From an uncultured Ruminococcus sp. (GTDB lineage: Bacteria; Bacillota; Clostridia; Oscillospirales; Ruminococcaceae): 64,000 bases of DNA. Made by a program: the position numbers and the translations under genes. This document shows positions 49,033 to 58,571 of this stretch, piece by piece (the first letter of the stretch is position 1; each line of letters opens with the position of its first letter). The notes below the pieces were generated by a model, which was not told the DNA's origin, made no database searches, and worked only from the letters and a program-made list of their open reading frames with translations. The stretch spans positions 1 to 64,000 of the forward strand of contig CAJTWE010000005.1 in assembly GCA_910579955.1 (NCBI GenBank). The letters are read 5' to 3'.

Positions 49033-51042
49033 ATGAAAAAAAGACCTTATCATATTTATTTGAAATGCACACTTCTTGTTTCAATTATGCTCTGTGCACT
49101 ATGTCTTTGCGGATACAGGCTTATGAAAATTCAGCTGGTAGAAAACGAAACATATATGAGCCGCAAATATTCCACATATAGATATTCACAGATCATAGAT
49201 GCTACACGAGGTGAAATAGTCGACTGCTCAGGTGAACCTATTGTTGTAAATAAGGTTGGCTATAGCGTTGTGATACTGCCCGAACAGTTTCCAGACGATC
49301 TTGCAGAGGGAAACAAGGCACTTCTTAAAATAACGGATATGCTTGAACAATGCGGCATTACTCCTGATATGTCAATGCCTATTTCAAGTGAAGCCCCATA
49401 CACATTTACAACAGAAGACGAGGATGTACTTGAAAGCTTTAAAAGCAATCTCGGTCTTAACGTATATGCAACACCTGATAACTGCATGTCAAAGCTTATA
49501 AAGGATTACGAAATTGCACCTGAGTATTCCGAAAAACAGAAAAGACTTCTATGCGGTTTGCGTTATGAAATGCTCAGCCGAGGCTTTTCTATGAACAGAC
49601 GTTTTATATTGGCTGAGGATATACCGCTCAGTTCTATTACAGAGATCAAAGAATCGGGAATAACACTTCCGGGTATAGAGATAATGGAGATGCCAATACG
49701 CCAGGTAAAGCAAGGAAATGTAATTCCACATGAGATCGGAACAGTAGGTCCTATTTACGCTGAAGAATATGAAGAGCTTGCTGCTAAGGGTTATGATATG
49801 GACGACATTGTCGGAAAAAACGGCATTGAAAGAGCCTGCGAAAGCTACCTTCGTGGCGAGGACGGCGTTAAAACTATATCTGTTCAAAATAACGAGGTAA
49901 TATCCTCGGAAATAACAACACCAGTTCAATCGGGAAATACGGTAATGCTTACAGTGGACAGCAAGTTCCAGCGTGACCTGCAAAAAACACTTGAAAACTT
50001 TATCAAAAATTTCGATAATATCAGAGATGAAAAAACAGAAGAGCTTAAACTCGGAAAGATAACAAACGGAGCTATAGTTGTACTTGATGCTAAAACAAGC
50101 GGTGTTCTTGGTATGGCAACCTGCCCTACATACGACCTTAATACTTACATAGAGGATTACGAATCTCTTCTAAAAGCAGATAATAAACCTCTTGTAAACC
50201 GTGCTACAATGGGTCTTTATCGACCGGGTTCAACCTTTAAGCCTATTACTGCCACGGCAGGTCTCTGCGAAGGTATGATAAATGCAGGCTCGACCTTTTA
50301 CTGCGGTCAAACCTATCTTTTTCGTGACCATATATACGAATGTACTGGCGGTCATGGAGATATTGCACTTATAGAAGCACTGCAATATTCATGTAATATA
50401 TATTTCTATAAGCTTTCTGAAAATCTCACCATTGATAGAATAAGCCAGTATTCCGCCATGTACGGTCTGGGACAGCCTACAGGTCTTGAAACCTATGAGG
50501 AAGCCGGTCACCTCTCCGATATGGAGTATTATGAAGAAGCTGGACTTACATGGACTGTCGGCGAAGTACTTCAGTCGGCTATCGGTCAATCAGAATGGGC
50601 TGTAACCCCTCTGCAAATGGCTGTAGTTGCAAATACCATCGCTAACGACGGTGTACGTTATGAACCGCATCTTGTTGACAGCATATGGGATTACAATATG
50701 GAAAATATGATCGAGAAAAAAGAACCTGTTATCGCAGAAAATATTACAGCATGCGGAAAAGAAGGCTATGATGTTATTGAACAAGGTATGATAGCTGCCT
50801 CTGTTACAAATATGCCAACAAAATATTCACTGGGAGACCTTGGTTACAGCGTGGCAATAAAGACCGGTACGCCGCAGCAGGACTCACGTGTACAGGATTC
50901 ATTCTTCATAGGATATGCCCCGGCAGACGATCCCGAAATAGCTTTTGCAGGTGTGGTTGAAGGCGCTGAATATGCCAAGTATATGATAAGAGATATTCTT
51001 AAATCCTATGAAAGTTATAAATCAAGAACTCAATCAAATTAA
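49033..51042 (+). CDS. Class B penicillin-binding protein 2 (peptidoglycan transpeptidase)
   Basis: A 669-aa monofunctional transpeptidase with an N-terminal membrane anchor, a PBP dimerisation domain (about residues 50-290) and a transpeptidase domain. The active-site motifs are GSTFKPITA (SxxK), YSCNIYF (SxN) and IKTGTPQ (KTG). The mreBCD context points to the MrdA/PBP2 elongasome enzyme that works with RodA. AGAAGGAAG precedes the ATG. It ends the mre operon; rodA is not in the window. Confidence 0.94.
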   Translation: MKKRPYHIYLKCTLLVSIMLCALCLCGYRLMKIQLVENETYMSRKYSTYRYSQIIDATRGEIVDCSGEPIVVNKVGYSVVILPEQFPDDLAEGNKALLKITDMLEQCGITPDMSMPISSEAPYTFTTEDEDVLESFKSNLGLNVYATPDNCMSKLIKDYEIAPEYSEKQKRLLCGLRYEMLSRGFSMNRRFILAEDIPLSSITEIKESGITLPGIEIMEMPIRQVKQGNVIPHEIGTVGPIYAEEYEELAAKGYDMDDIVGKNGIERACESYLRGEDGVKTISVQNNEVISSEITTPVQSGNTVMLTVDSKFQRDLQKTLENFIKNFDNIRDEKTEELKLGKITNGAIVVLDAKTSGVLGMATCPTYDLNTYIEDYESLLKADNKPLVNRATMGLYRPGSTFKPITATAGLCEGMINAGSTFYCGQTYLFRDHIYECTGGHGDIALIEALQYSCNIYFYKLSENLTIDRISQYSAMYGLGQPTGLETYEEAGHLSDMEYYEEAGLTWTVGEVLQSAIGQSEWAVTPLQMAVVANTIANDGVRYEPHLVDSIWDYNMENMIEKKEPVIAENITACGKEGYDVIEQGMIAASVTNMPTKYSLGDLGYSVAIKTGTPQQDSRVQDSFFIGYAPADDPEIAFAGVVEGAEYAKYMIRDILKSYESYKSRTQSN

Positions 51043-51172
51043 AATTATTGCAAAATTGCAGTTTTTCCCTGCAAAATATAATTTTAAAAAATCAATGTTG
51101 GCATATTGCACAAACACATTGGTTTATGCTACCATAGTTTTCACAATCTTTAAGTCTGGAACAGTATTTTCT

Positions 51173-51201
51173 TTGACAAATTTCAATTTTATTGGTATAA
51201 T
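51173..51201 (+). promoter_or_regulatory. Consensus promoter of mgsA
   Basis: TTGACA at 51173..51178, a 17-nt spacer and TATAAT at 51196..51201, with TGG before it. Both boxes are perfect. Confidence 0.88.
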
Positions 51202-51266
51202 AGTATTTATAACGATAATGCAAATTAATATAAAAATACTCTAAAGGAAAGGAATGATTTTTTCTT

Positions 51267-51671
51267 ATGACAATCGCACTCATCGCCCATGACGCTAAGA
51301 AAGAGCTTATGATCCAGTTTTGCATAGCATACTGCGGAATACTCTCTCGTCATATGCTTTGTGCAACAGACACAACCGGCAAGCAGGTTTCCGAAGCTAC
51401 CGGATTAAAAATTAAGCGTTACCTCAGCAGCTCACAGGGCGGCGGACAGCAAATCGGCTCACTTATTTCATGTAATGAAATAGATGTTCTTCTTTTCTTC
51501 CGTGATCCCATCAACCGTAGAGAAGCAGATCCTACAGAGATGAACCTTTTGCGTCTTTGCGATGTTCACAACATTCCTGTGGCTACAAATATCGCAACAG
51601 CAGAAGCTCTTATAATGGCTCTGGAAAGAGGAGATTTAGACTGGAGAATTATCGGTTCACCATCAATTTAA
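51267..51671 (+). CDS. mgsA: Methylglyoxal synthase
   Basis: MgsA converts dihydroxyacetone phosphate to methylglyoxal and phosphate, a bypass relieving sugar phosphate build-up. The 134-aa protein has IALIAHDAKKELM, SSQGGGQQIGSLIS and RDPINRREADPTEMNLLRLC with the catalytic Asp, then DVHNIPVATN. AAAGGA lies about 13 bases before the ATG, a long spacing. It is monocistronic with its own strong promoter and terminator. Clostridia often place it near mreB/PBP2 genes. Confidence 0.95.
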   Translation: MTIALIAHDAKKELMIQFCIAYCGILSRHMLCATDTTGKQVSEATGLKIKRYLSSSQGGGQQIGSLISCNEIDVLLFFRDPINRREADPTEMNLLRLCDVHNIPVATNIATAEALIMALERGDLDWRIIGSPSI

Positions 51672-51702
51672 CCGGTTTTTTCCTAGTTATCTATAATTTT
51701 CA

Positions 51703-51728
51703 TGTCCCTTTACGAAGGGACAATTTTT
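51703..51728 (+). terminator. Terminator after mgsA
   Basis: TGTCCCTT pairs with AAGGGACA around TACG, followed by ATTTTTT. It also lies just before the hisS ribosome site. Confidence 0.9.
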
Positions 51729-51747
51729 TGTAATCAGGAGGCGTATT

Positions 51748-53061
51748 ATGGCTTTAAAAATTACACGTCCTCAGGGTACCGAGGATATTACACCAAAGAA
51801 TATAAGCAAATGGCTTACTGTTGAAGAAATTGCACGAGATACCGCTGCAAGCTTCGGCTTTAAGGAAATAAGAATCCCTACATTTGAGAATACAGAATTG
51901 TTTCTTCGCTCAGTAGGAGAAACTACTGACGTTGTTCAGAAGGAAATGTACACTGTGAGGGCAAAGGAAACTGAATTTACTCTTCGTCCTGAGGGTACTG
52001 CCGGCACTATACGTGCAATGCTTCAAAACGGTATGCTTAATGATGCTTTGCCGCAGAGAGCTTTCTATATTCTCTCATGCTTCCGTCACGAGCGCCCGCA
52101 GGCAGGCAGACTTCGTGAATTCCACCAGTTCGGACTTGAAATGGCTGGCTCCGGCAGTCCTGCTGCCGACGCAGAAGTAATAAGTCTTGCTAAAACACTC
52201 CTTGATAGACTTGGACTTAAAAATATTGCCCTTAACATAAACTCTATCGGCTGCCCTAAGTGCAGATGCGAATATCACAAAGCATTGCGTTCCTACTTTG
52301 CAGCTCGTGAAGATAAACTTTGCGATACCTGTAAGACACGTCTTGAAAAAAATCCTATGCGTATTCTGGACTGCAAAAGCCCGATATGCAGCGGCATTGC
52401 AAAAGACGCACCGATAATACTTGATTATCTATGTGATGAATGCAGCGAGCACTTCGACACCCTGAAAAAATATCTTAAAAATCTTGATATAGAATTTACC
52501 GTAAATCCAAAGATAGTACGTGGTCTTGATTACTATACAAAGACTGTGTTTGAATTTGTAACAACTGATATCGGAGCACAGGGTACTGTCTGCGGCGGCG
52601 GACGTTATGACGGTCTGATCGAACAACTAGGCGGTGCGCCCACCCCTGCACTTGGATTTGCTATGGGTATTGAAAGAATACTGCTTACCATGGAGAGTCA
52701 GGGATGCGAATTTATGGAAGAGAAAACCTGCGACCTTTATATCGCTCCTATGGAAGATTCCGCTGCGGATAAGGCTATGGTTCTTGCTCAAAAGCTCCGC
52801 TGCGACGGCTACCACGCTGAATATGACGTTATGAACCGTGGATTAAAAGCTCAAATGAAATATGCCAACAAAATCGGTGCTAAGTTTGTACTGGTACTTG
52901 GCGGAAACGAGCTTGAAAGCGGATGCGCTAAACTAAAGCTTATGGAAACAGGCGAACAATTTGATATTCATCTTGATGAGCGCTTTTCAGAAGAATTTGA
53001 GGATCTTTCAATACGTTATATGTTTAACGATATTCTTGACGAACTTGAGGAGGAAAAGTAA
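51748..53061 (+). CDS. hisS: Histidine--tRNA ligase
   Basis: Class II synthetase charging tRNA-His. The N-terminal RPQGTEDITP, motif 2 (CFRHERPQAGRLREFHQFGLE), the histidine-binding RGLDYYTKTVFEFV and motif 3 (PALGFAMGIERILL) are complete, and the anticodon-binding domain ends the 437-aa protein. Its stop overlaps the aspS ATG by one base (TAATG), the common hisS-aspS operon. CAGGAGG precedes the ATG. Confidence 0.97.
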   Translation: MALKITRPQGTEDITPKNISKWLTVEEIARDTAASFGFKEIRIPTFENTELFLRSVGETTDVVQKEMYTVRAKETEFTLRPEGTAGTIRAMLQNGMLNDALPQRAFYILSCFRHERPQAGRLREFHQFGLEMAGSGSPAADAEVISLAKTLLDRLGLKNIALNINSIGCPKCRCEYHKALRSYFAAREDKLCDTCKTRLEKNPMRILDCKSPICSGIAKDAPIILDYLCDECSEHFDTLKKYLKNLDIEFTVNPKIVRGLDYYTKTVFEFVTTDIGAQGTVCGGGRYDGLIEQLGGAPTPALGFAMGIERILLTMESQGCEFMEEKTCDLYIAPMEDSAADKAMVLAQKLRCDGYHAEYDVMNRGLKAQMKYANKIGAKFVLVLGGNELESGCAKLKLMETGEQFDIHLDERFSEEFEDLSIRYMFNDILDELEEEK

Positions 53062-54848
53062 TGGAATCTATGAATGGTCTGCGCCGTACCTGCTATTGCG
53101 GCGAGATTTCTGAAATCGGCAGTACTGTTGTAGTCGGTGGATTTGTTCAGAAGGTAAGAAAACTGGGTACTCTTATTTTCATTGATCTTCGTGACAGAAC
53201 CGGTATAGTTCAGCTTGCTTTTAACGACAGCACTGACCCTGAAATTTTTGAAAAAGCTGCATCATGCCACAGCGAATATGTACTTATGGCAAAGGGCATC
53301 GTTACAAAGCGTTCAAGCATAAATCCAGACATGAAGACAGGTGAAGTAGAGATCATCGTATCTGAACTGCGCATTCTTGCAAAAGCTCAGACTACTCCCT
53401 TCTTCATCACTGACGAAACAAAAGTAAACGAAGAGCTTCGACTTAAATACCGTTATCTTGACCTCAGACGTGCGCCGCTTCAACATAATTTGATCATGCG
53501 TCACAAGATCGCACAAGCTGCACGTGAATACTATTATGCAAATGGTTTTATCGAAATTGAAACACCTATGATGATGAAGTCAACTCCTGAGGGAGCACGT
53601 GACTATCTCATTCCATCACGAGTTCACAACGGTAAATTCTATGCTCTTCCTCAATCACCTCAAATATATAAGCAGCTTACTATGGTTGCAGGTCTTGACC
53701 GCTATATACAGATCGCAAGATGCTTCCGTGATGAAGATCTCCGTGCTGACAGACAGCCTGAATTCACTCAGATAGACCTTGAAATGTCTTTCGTAGACGT
53801 TGACGATATTCTGGAGATGACAGAAGGATTTATCAAGTATCTGCTTAATAAAGTTATGGACAGAGAGATTACTCTGCCTATTCCTCGTATGACATATAAT
53901 GAAGCTATGAACCGCTTTGGTTCTGATAAGCCTGATACACGTTTCGGCATGGAACTCCAGGATATAACTCCTCTTGTTTCAGATCTCGACTTTGTTGTAT
54001 TCAAAAGTGCAATCGAAGCAGGCGGTAGTGTTCGCTGCATAGTAGCCAAAAATGCTTCAAAAACTCTTACTCGTAAAGAAATAGACAAGCTTACCGAAAA
54101 GGCTAAGGGAATCGGCGCAAAGGGTCTTGCATTTATTCGCTGGAATGACGAAAAGCCAAACTGCTCATTTGCTAAATTCCTGCCGGAGGGCAGACTTGAA
54201 ACTATTCTTTCTTCTCTCGGCTGCCAGCAAGGTGACGTTGTACTTATCGTTGCTGATAAAAACAAGGTTACACTTCCTGTACTGGGCGCACTACGTCTTA
54301 TGGTAGCAAAACAGCTTGACATGATTCCAAAGGGTCAGCTTAATTTCTTATGGATCACACAGTTCCCGTTCTTTGAATGGGATGATGAAAACGAAGTATG
54401 GGCTGCAATGCACCATCCATTTACAATGCCTATGGATGAATGTATTCAGTATCTTGATACTAATCCGGAAAAGGTTATTGCCAAGGCATTTGACCTTGTT
54501 CTGAACGGTACTGAGCTTTCATCCGGTTCTATACGTATCACTGATTATGAACTCCAGCAGAAAATGTTTGAGGCACTCGGCCTTACTGATGAGGAAATTG
54601 AAGCTAAATTCGGATTCCTTGTTGAAGCTTACAAATACGGTGCACCGCCTCACGGTGGTCTGGGTATTGGACTGGACAGACTGGCAATGGTTCTGCTGGA
54701 AGCTGAAAGCCTCCGTGACGTTGTAGCGTTCCCAAAGGTTCAAAATGCAAGTGAACTAATGAGCGAATGTCCGTCTACTGTTGATAAGGAAAGCCTTGAT
54801 GTACTGGGCATCATGCCTATACCAAAAGCAGACGAAGAAACAGAATAA
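53061..54848 (+). CDS. aspS: Aspartate--tRNA ligase
   Basis: Class IIb synthetase charging tRNA-Asp. An N-terminal OB-fold (about residues 1-105) with FIDLRDRTGIVQLAF is followed by the catalytic core with motif 2 (RCFRDEDLRADRQPEFTQID), the bacterial GAD insertion (about 285-420) and motif 3 (GGLGIGLDRLAMVLL). Length 595 aa is typical. Discrimination between Asp- and Asn-tRNA forms cannot be judged here. It is coupled to hisS and followed by a bidirectional terminator. Confidence 0.97.
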   Translation: MESMNGLRRTCYCGEISEIGSTVVVGGFVQKVRKLGTLIFIDLRDRTGIVQLAFNDSTDPEIFEKAASCHSEYVLMAKGIVTKRSSINPDMKTGEVEIIVSELRILAKAQTTPFFITDETKVNEELRLKYRYLDLRRAPLQHNLIMRHKIAQAAREYYYANGFIEIETPMMMKSTPEGARDYLIPSRVHNGKFYALPQSPQIYKQLTMVAGLDRYIQIARCFRDEDLRADRQPEFTQIDLEMSFVDVDDILEMTEGFIKYLLNKVMDREITLPIPRMTYNEAMNRFGSDKPDTRFGMELQDITPLVSDLDFVVFKSAIEAGGSVRCIVAKNASKTLTRKEIDKLTEKAKGIGAKGLAFIRWNDEKPNCSFAKFLPEGRLETILSSLGCQQGDVVLIVADKNKVTLPVLGALRLMVAKQLDMIPKGQLNFLWITQFPFFEWDDENEVWAAMHHPFTMPMDECIQYLDTNPEKVIAKAFDLVLNGTELSSGSIRITDYELQQKMFEALGLTDEEIEAKFGFLVEAYKYGAPPHGGLGIGLDRLAMVLLEAESLRDVVAFPKVQNASELMSECPSTVDKESLDVLGIMPIPKADEETE

Positions 54849-54860
54849 AAATAACAAAAA

Positions 54861-54893
54861 AATTTGGGCTGCCTAAAAAGCAGCCCTTTTCAT
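54861..54893. terminator. Bidirectional terminator between aspS and the M23 gene
   Basis: GGGCTGC and GCAGCCC form the stem around CTAAAAA, with TTTTC following on plus and AAATTTTTTTG on minus. It serves convergent genes. Confidence 0.88.
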
Positions 54894-55642
54894 TATTCAT
54901 TTAAGAATTCGATCGGATCAACGTAAATATCGTTTTTCAGTACTTCAAAATGCAGATGAGGTTCTTGTTTGCTTTCAATATCGGCAGTAGTTCCTACCAA
55001 GCCGATAGTTTGTCCGCTTTCAACAGCATCTCCTTCTTTTACAGAAAGGCTGGCACTAAGTCCACAATACCTGCTGCTTATTCCGTTGCCGTGATCAACA
55101 GTTACACAAACGCCCCATAATGCATCCTTAGTAACCTCCGATACAGTACCATTGTCAATCGCACAGACAGCACTTCCCTCTTCTGCCGCAATGTCCGCAC
55201 CATTGTGAGTCTGCCATGTACCGGTAGTCTCAGACTTTACAAGCTCGCCGTTACTAAATTCCGCCTGAATCTCTCCTTCAATAGGCATTACAAGCACATG
55301 ATCAAATTCCTCCACAGACTCCTGTTCCTGACTGGTTTCAGTCACTGTTTCGGTTTCTGATGGAGCTTCTGTTTCAGCAGCAGACTCCGGTTTTACATCT
55401 GCAACAGCATCATATGCTTGATGAACAGACGTTGTTTCTGTCCGCACTTCTGTATGCGGTGCAGTACTCTGAGTCACTACCGTAAGATCATTCTGAAGGG
55501 AATTCATATTTTCCTCCAGCGTTGTAGTGGTTGCCTGATATGCATATGCACATGCAGCTCCGATCATTGCAAGGCTTACAAGCAATGCAGTGTAGAAGCC
55601 TTTCAGGCGTGTCTTTTTTGGCTGATTCGTTTCGTTTTTCAA
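54893..55642 (-). CDS. Membrane-anchored M23 peptidase-domain protein (SpoIIQ-like)
   Basis: A 249-aa protein with an N-terminal transmembrane segment (LLVSLAMIGAACAYAY), a Thr/Glu-rich linker (about residues 55-110) and a C-terminal M23 domain. Zinc ligands are present (THNGADIA and HLHFEV), with GNGISSRYCGLSASLSVKEGD between. Size and architecture fit clostridial SpoIIQ, which connects forespore and mother cell, but a general wall hydrolase is equally possible. TTG at 55642, eight bases after GGAGG, is the best start; a GTG at 55651 overlaps the site. The ribosome site lies in a strong hairpin. Confidence 0.85.
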   Translation of the reverse strand: MKNETNQPKKTRLKGFYTALLVSLAMIGAACAYAYQATTTTLEENMNSLQNDLTVVTQSTAPHTEVRTETTSVHQAYDAVADVKPESAAETEAPSETETVTETSQEQESVEEFDHVLVMPIEGEIQAEFSNGELVKSETTGTWQTHNGADIAAEEGSAVCAIDNGTVSEVTKDALWGVCVTVDHGNGISSRYCGLSASLSVKEGDAVESGQTIGLVGTTADIESKQEPHLHFEVLKNDIYVDPIEFLNE

Positions 55643-55647
55643 ATCAA

Positions 55648-55679
55648 ACACCTCCGATTCTATTGTGAGCCGGAGGTGT
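55648..55679 (-). promoter_or_regulatory. Hairpin sequestering the M23 ribosome binding site
   Basis: On the minus strand ACACCTCCG (55679..55671) pairs perfectly with CGGAGGTGT (55656..55648) around a 14-nt loop. The 3' arm contains the GGAGG site, so folding should block translation. No T-run follows on the minus strand. Confidence 0.6.
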
Positions 55680-55715
55680 AATTTTTATGCAGTAATATTA
55701 AAATATTTTTCTTTA

Positions 55716-56960
55716 TCAGTCAAGCTTTTGGTATTCAGCAGGTATTCCCGTATCTATTATTTCCTTTATCTTTTCCATAGACCATTCATTATATGGCGCT
55801 ACACCTGAAACCTGTGACAAACCGTGAGCACTGCAAAGCTCTTCGGTATAATCACGATACGGAATAACTCGGAGTTCTTCATAATCTGCCCCCTCAAAAT
55901 GAGTGATAACAGGACTTACCTGCACATTCTTAACAGATATATTATTGTCAACATCAGCAGCAATGTCAAATTCTGCGATCTCGCCAATAAGATTTATATT
56001 ATACGTCTGAGAAGAAATGAAATTTCCAAGTGAATAGAACACAAAGCCTTGAGTACCGTCCGGACGTGTAAGATATTCCATTGTCTGCGGAACATGAGGA
56101 TGAGTACCGAGAATAACATCTGCACCCCAGTCAACCATATTCTGTGCCAGCTGCTTTACGCTTTCGCTTACCTCAAAAGAATCCTCGTTACCCCAATGCG
56201 CTGATACAATTACAGCGTCAGCGATCGTATGAGCTGCTTCTATCTGAGATTTTATTTTTTCCTCCTCAGATGTGAGTACTACCTGTATTTCGGAATCCTC
56301 AAGATAATCGTAGCTGTTTACATTCTCTGTATAAGCCAAGAAAGCGATCTTTATTCCGCCCATCTCACAAACACGAATATTATTCATGTCGGCTTCGTTT
56401 TTATAAACACCATAGGTAATAAGTCCATGATAATTGCCCTTCATCTTTTCCCAGTATGTCATACAAGATTCAAGTCCGCCTACGCCTTTATCAAGGATAT
56501 GATTATTTGCCATTGAAAAAACATTAAAGCCTGTATCAATAAGTGCACTGCCAACCTCTACAGGAGAATTAAAATTACGGTTACTGTGACTTATTTCAAT
56601 ATCTTCATTATCACAGATAAGAGTCTCCTGATTGATTATCTTTACATCGCCACGAGATATAATATCCTTTGCGCCCTCATAGCAGAAGCCAAAGTTATAC
56701 CCACCCTCTTCGGCATGAGAAGCAGCGCTGTTCACAACGCCTGTCTGCACCATATTATCACCGGCTGCAACGATATGAACCGAGCTTCCGCCATGCATAA
56801 CATTGGCAATAGTCGCTTCTTCACGTCCTACAGAACCATCCATTCCTGCATTTGTTCCCATATTGCCTGACGATGATTTACCATCATCAATAGAACGGCA
56901 TCCGGCTGTACACATAAACAGCATTAAAAGCCCTGCCGCTAAAATTTTATTTTTAAACAT
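55716..56960 (-). CDS. CapA-family lipoprotein (PGA_cap metallophosphatase-like)
   Basis: A 414-aa lipoprotein: signal peptide ending FMCTAGC, so lipidated at that Cys. The CapA domain follows, with VAAGDNMVQTGV, NQETLICD, FSMANNHILDKG, SAHWGNE and DVILGTHPHVPQ. These are the metal-binding motifs of the calcineurin-like fold. CapA/PgsA proteins act in poly-gamma-glutamate capsule export, but no pgsB or pgsC neighbour is present, so the substrate is unknown. The ATG at 56960 is nine bases after AAGGA. It shares a divergent promoter region with the ger operon. Confidence 0.9.
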   Translation of the reverse strand: MFKNKILAAGLLMLFMCTAGCRSIDDGKSSSGNMGTNAGMDGSVGREEATIANVMHGGSSVHIVAAGDNMVQTGVVNSAASHAEEGGYNFGFCYEGAKDIISRGDVKIINQETLICDNEDIEISHSNRNFNSPVEVGSALIDTGFNVFSMANNHILDKGVGGLESCMTYWEKMKGNYHGLITYGVYKNEADMNNIRVCEMGGIKIAFLAYTENVNSYDYLEDSEIQVVLTSEEEKIKSQIEAAHTIADAVIVSAHWGNEDSFEVSESVKQLAQNMVDWGADVILGTHPHVPQTMEYLTRPDGTQGFVFYSLGNFISSQTYNINLIGEIAEFDIAADVDNNISVKNVQVSPVITHFEGADYEELRVIPYRDYTEELCSAHGLSQVSGVAPYNEWSMEKIKEIIDTGIPAEYQKLD

Positions 56961-56994
56961 ATATTCCATTCCTTACAAATATTATATTGTTTTC

Positions 56995-57046
56995 ATTATA
57001 CCACATTTTCATAAAAATTGCAACATATGTTACGATATTTTATAAT
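56995..57046. promoter_or_regulatory. Symmetric divergent promoters sharing one -35 hexamer (capA and gerA)
   Basis: The self-complementary TTGCAA at 57018..57023 serves both directions. To the left, a 17-nt spacer leads to TATAAT on the minus strand (57000..56995) for capA. To the right, a 17-nt spacer leads to TATAAT at 57041..57046 for the ger operon. Two polymerases could not occupy the site at once. Confidence 0.75.
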
Positions 57047-57116
57047 TATTTTATTTTTGAATATATCTCGAAGCTCTTCACAAAATAACAAGAAAAAACG
57101 GAAAGGCGGAATTTCA

Positions 57117-58571
57117 ATGAATAATTTTAAAGATGAAACGATCAATCCGGATCTTGCGCAAAACATCAGCCGCATAAAGGAAATATCAAACGGCAGCTCA
57201 GACGTTATGATAAATGAATTTACTCTTAGCGGAATACCGGCAGCTTTGCTTATATGTGAGGGCATGGTATCAACATCAATTATCACCGATCTAATACTTG
57301 AACCTATAACCAATCTACAGCTTACAAACGTTACGACTCCAAAGCTTATGGAGTATCTAAACGATAAACTTCTTTTGTCTCTCGACAGAGCAGAAGCTAA
57401 AAATTATCATGATCTTTTCAGGTTTCTCAATTCAGGCTTTGCAGTAATTATTATTCATGGAGCATCATCTGCTCTTGTATATGGAGTTCAGGGATACGAT
57501 AAACGCTCTGTTTCTGAACCATCAGGTGAAAGCAACGTTTTAGGGGCTGGGGACGGCTTTACAGAAACAGTACGAGTAAATATGTCTCTTGTAAGACGGC
57601 GTATGAAAACACCATTTTTGAAAATGGAACTCTTCCCCATCGGCGAAAAAAGTCAGACTGACATATGTCTTTGCTATATGTATGATCGTGTTCCTAAAAA
57701 GCTTATATCAGAAATAAAAAAACGTTTGCAAAACACAGAGCTTGAAAGCGTTCTGTCAACGGGTTATTTACAGCCGTTTCTTGAAAACAGAAGAGGCTGT
57801 CTCTTCGACACAGTAAGCACAACCCAGCGTCCAGACGTGCTCACCGCAAAGGTTTTAGAGGGAAGAGTGGGTATTCTTATTGACGGAACACCATTTGCAC
57901 TTGTCATTCCAAAACTTATGTGTGAAAGCTTTCAAACAATGGACGACTATTGTTTCAGACCTTACTACACGACATGCATACGCTTTTTAAAATATCTCGC
58001 ATTTCTGATAACACTTCTGCTGCCTGCTCTCTATGTAGCAGTATCACTTCATCATCCCGAGCTTTTAAACAGAACACTTCTTCTTATTCTGGCACAGGCT
58101 GAGGAAAACGCTCCGCTTTCTCTAACCATAGAGGCAATAGGCGTACTGCTTGTATATGAAATAATACGTGAAGCGGGACTAAGACTTCCAAAGGCGGTCG
58201 GCGGCTCTGTTAGCCTTGTTGCTGGTCTTATTGTAGGCGATGCTGCCGTATCATCGGGGCTTATAAGTACGCCTATGCTTACTGTAACTGCAATTGCTGT
58301 TATAAGCGGATTTGTTATACCTGATCTTAATCAGCCAATAACAATACTGCGTATAGCTTTTATATTTGCAGGAGGACTTCTCGGACTTTTTGGCATAGGG
58401 CTCCTTGGCAGTGCAGTAATATTCAATGCCTGTGCTGGTGAAAGCTTTGGTTTCCCGACAACTGCACCTATTGCACCATTTAGAAAACGTGGCATGAGAG
58501 ACATTCTAACAAGAGTAAGCTTCAGGCAAATGCAAAACGGAAATTTCACTGTGGAGGAATATCATGAATAA
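57117..58571 (+). CDS. Spore germination protein, GerA (A subunit) family
   Basis: The A subunit of a nutrient germinant receptor in the inner spore membrane. The 484-aa protein has a soluble N-terminal domain (about residues 1-270) and a C-terminal membrane domain with five segments. Family motifs include EGMVSTSIITDLILEPI, EGRVGILIDGTPFALVIP and REAGLRLPKAVGGSVSLVAG. The start at 57117 follows GAAAGGCGG. It overlaps the B-subunit gene by 8 bases. Germinant specificity is not predictable. Confidence 0.93.
   Translation: MNNFKDETINPDLAQNISRIKEISNGSSDVMINEFTLSGIPAALLICEGMVSTSIITDLILEPITNLQLTNVTTPKLMEYLNDKLLLSLDRAEAKNYHDLFRFLNSGFAVIIIHGASSALVYGVQGYDKRSVSEPSGESNVLGAGDGFTETVRVNMSLVRRRMKTPFLKMELFPIGEKSQTDICLCYMYDRVPKKLISEIKKRLQNTELESVLSTGYLQPFLENRRGCLFDTVSTTQRPDVLTAKVLEGRVGILIDGTPFALVIPKLMCESFQTMDDYCFRPYYTTCIRFLKYLAFLITLLLPALYVAVSLHHPELLNRTLLLILAQAEENAPLSLTIEAIGVLLVYEIIREAGLRLPKAVGGSVSLVAGLIVGDAAVSSGLISTPMLTVTAIAVISGFVIPDLNQPITILRIAFIFAGGLLGLFGIGLLGSAVIFNACAGESFGFPTTAPIAPFRKRGMRDILTRVSFRQMQNGNFTVEEYHE

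Noticed and set aside
53768..54322. 184-aa frame antisense to aspS
   Set aside because: It lies wholly inside aspS without start signal or recognisable domain.
55648..55690. Plus-strand terminator (hairpin followed by AATTTTT)
   Set aside because: No plus-strand gene ends nearby; aspS already has a terminator 760 bases earlier. On the minus strand the hairpin covers a ribosome site, a better explanation.
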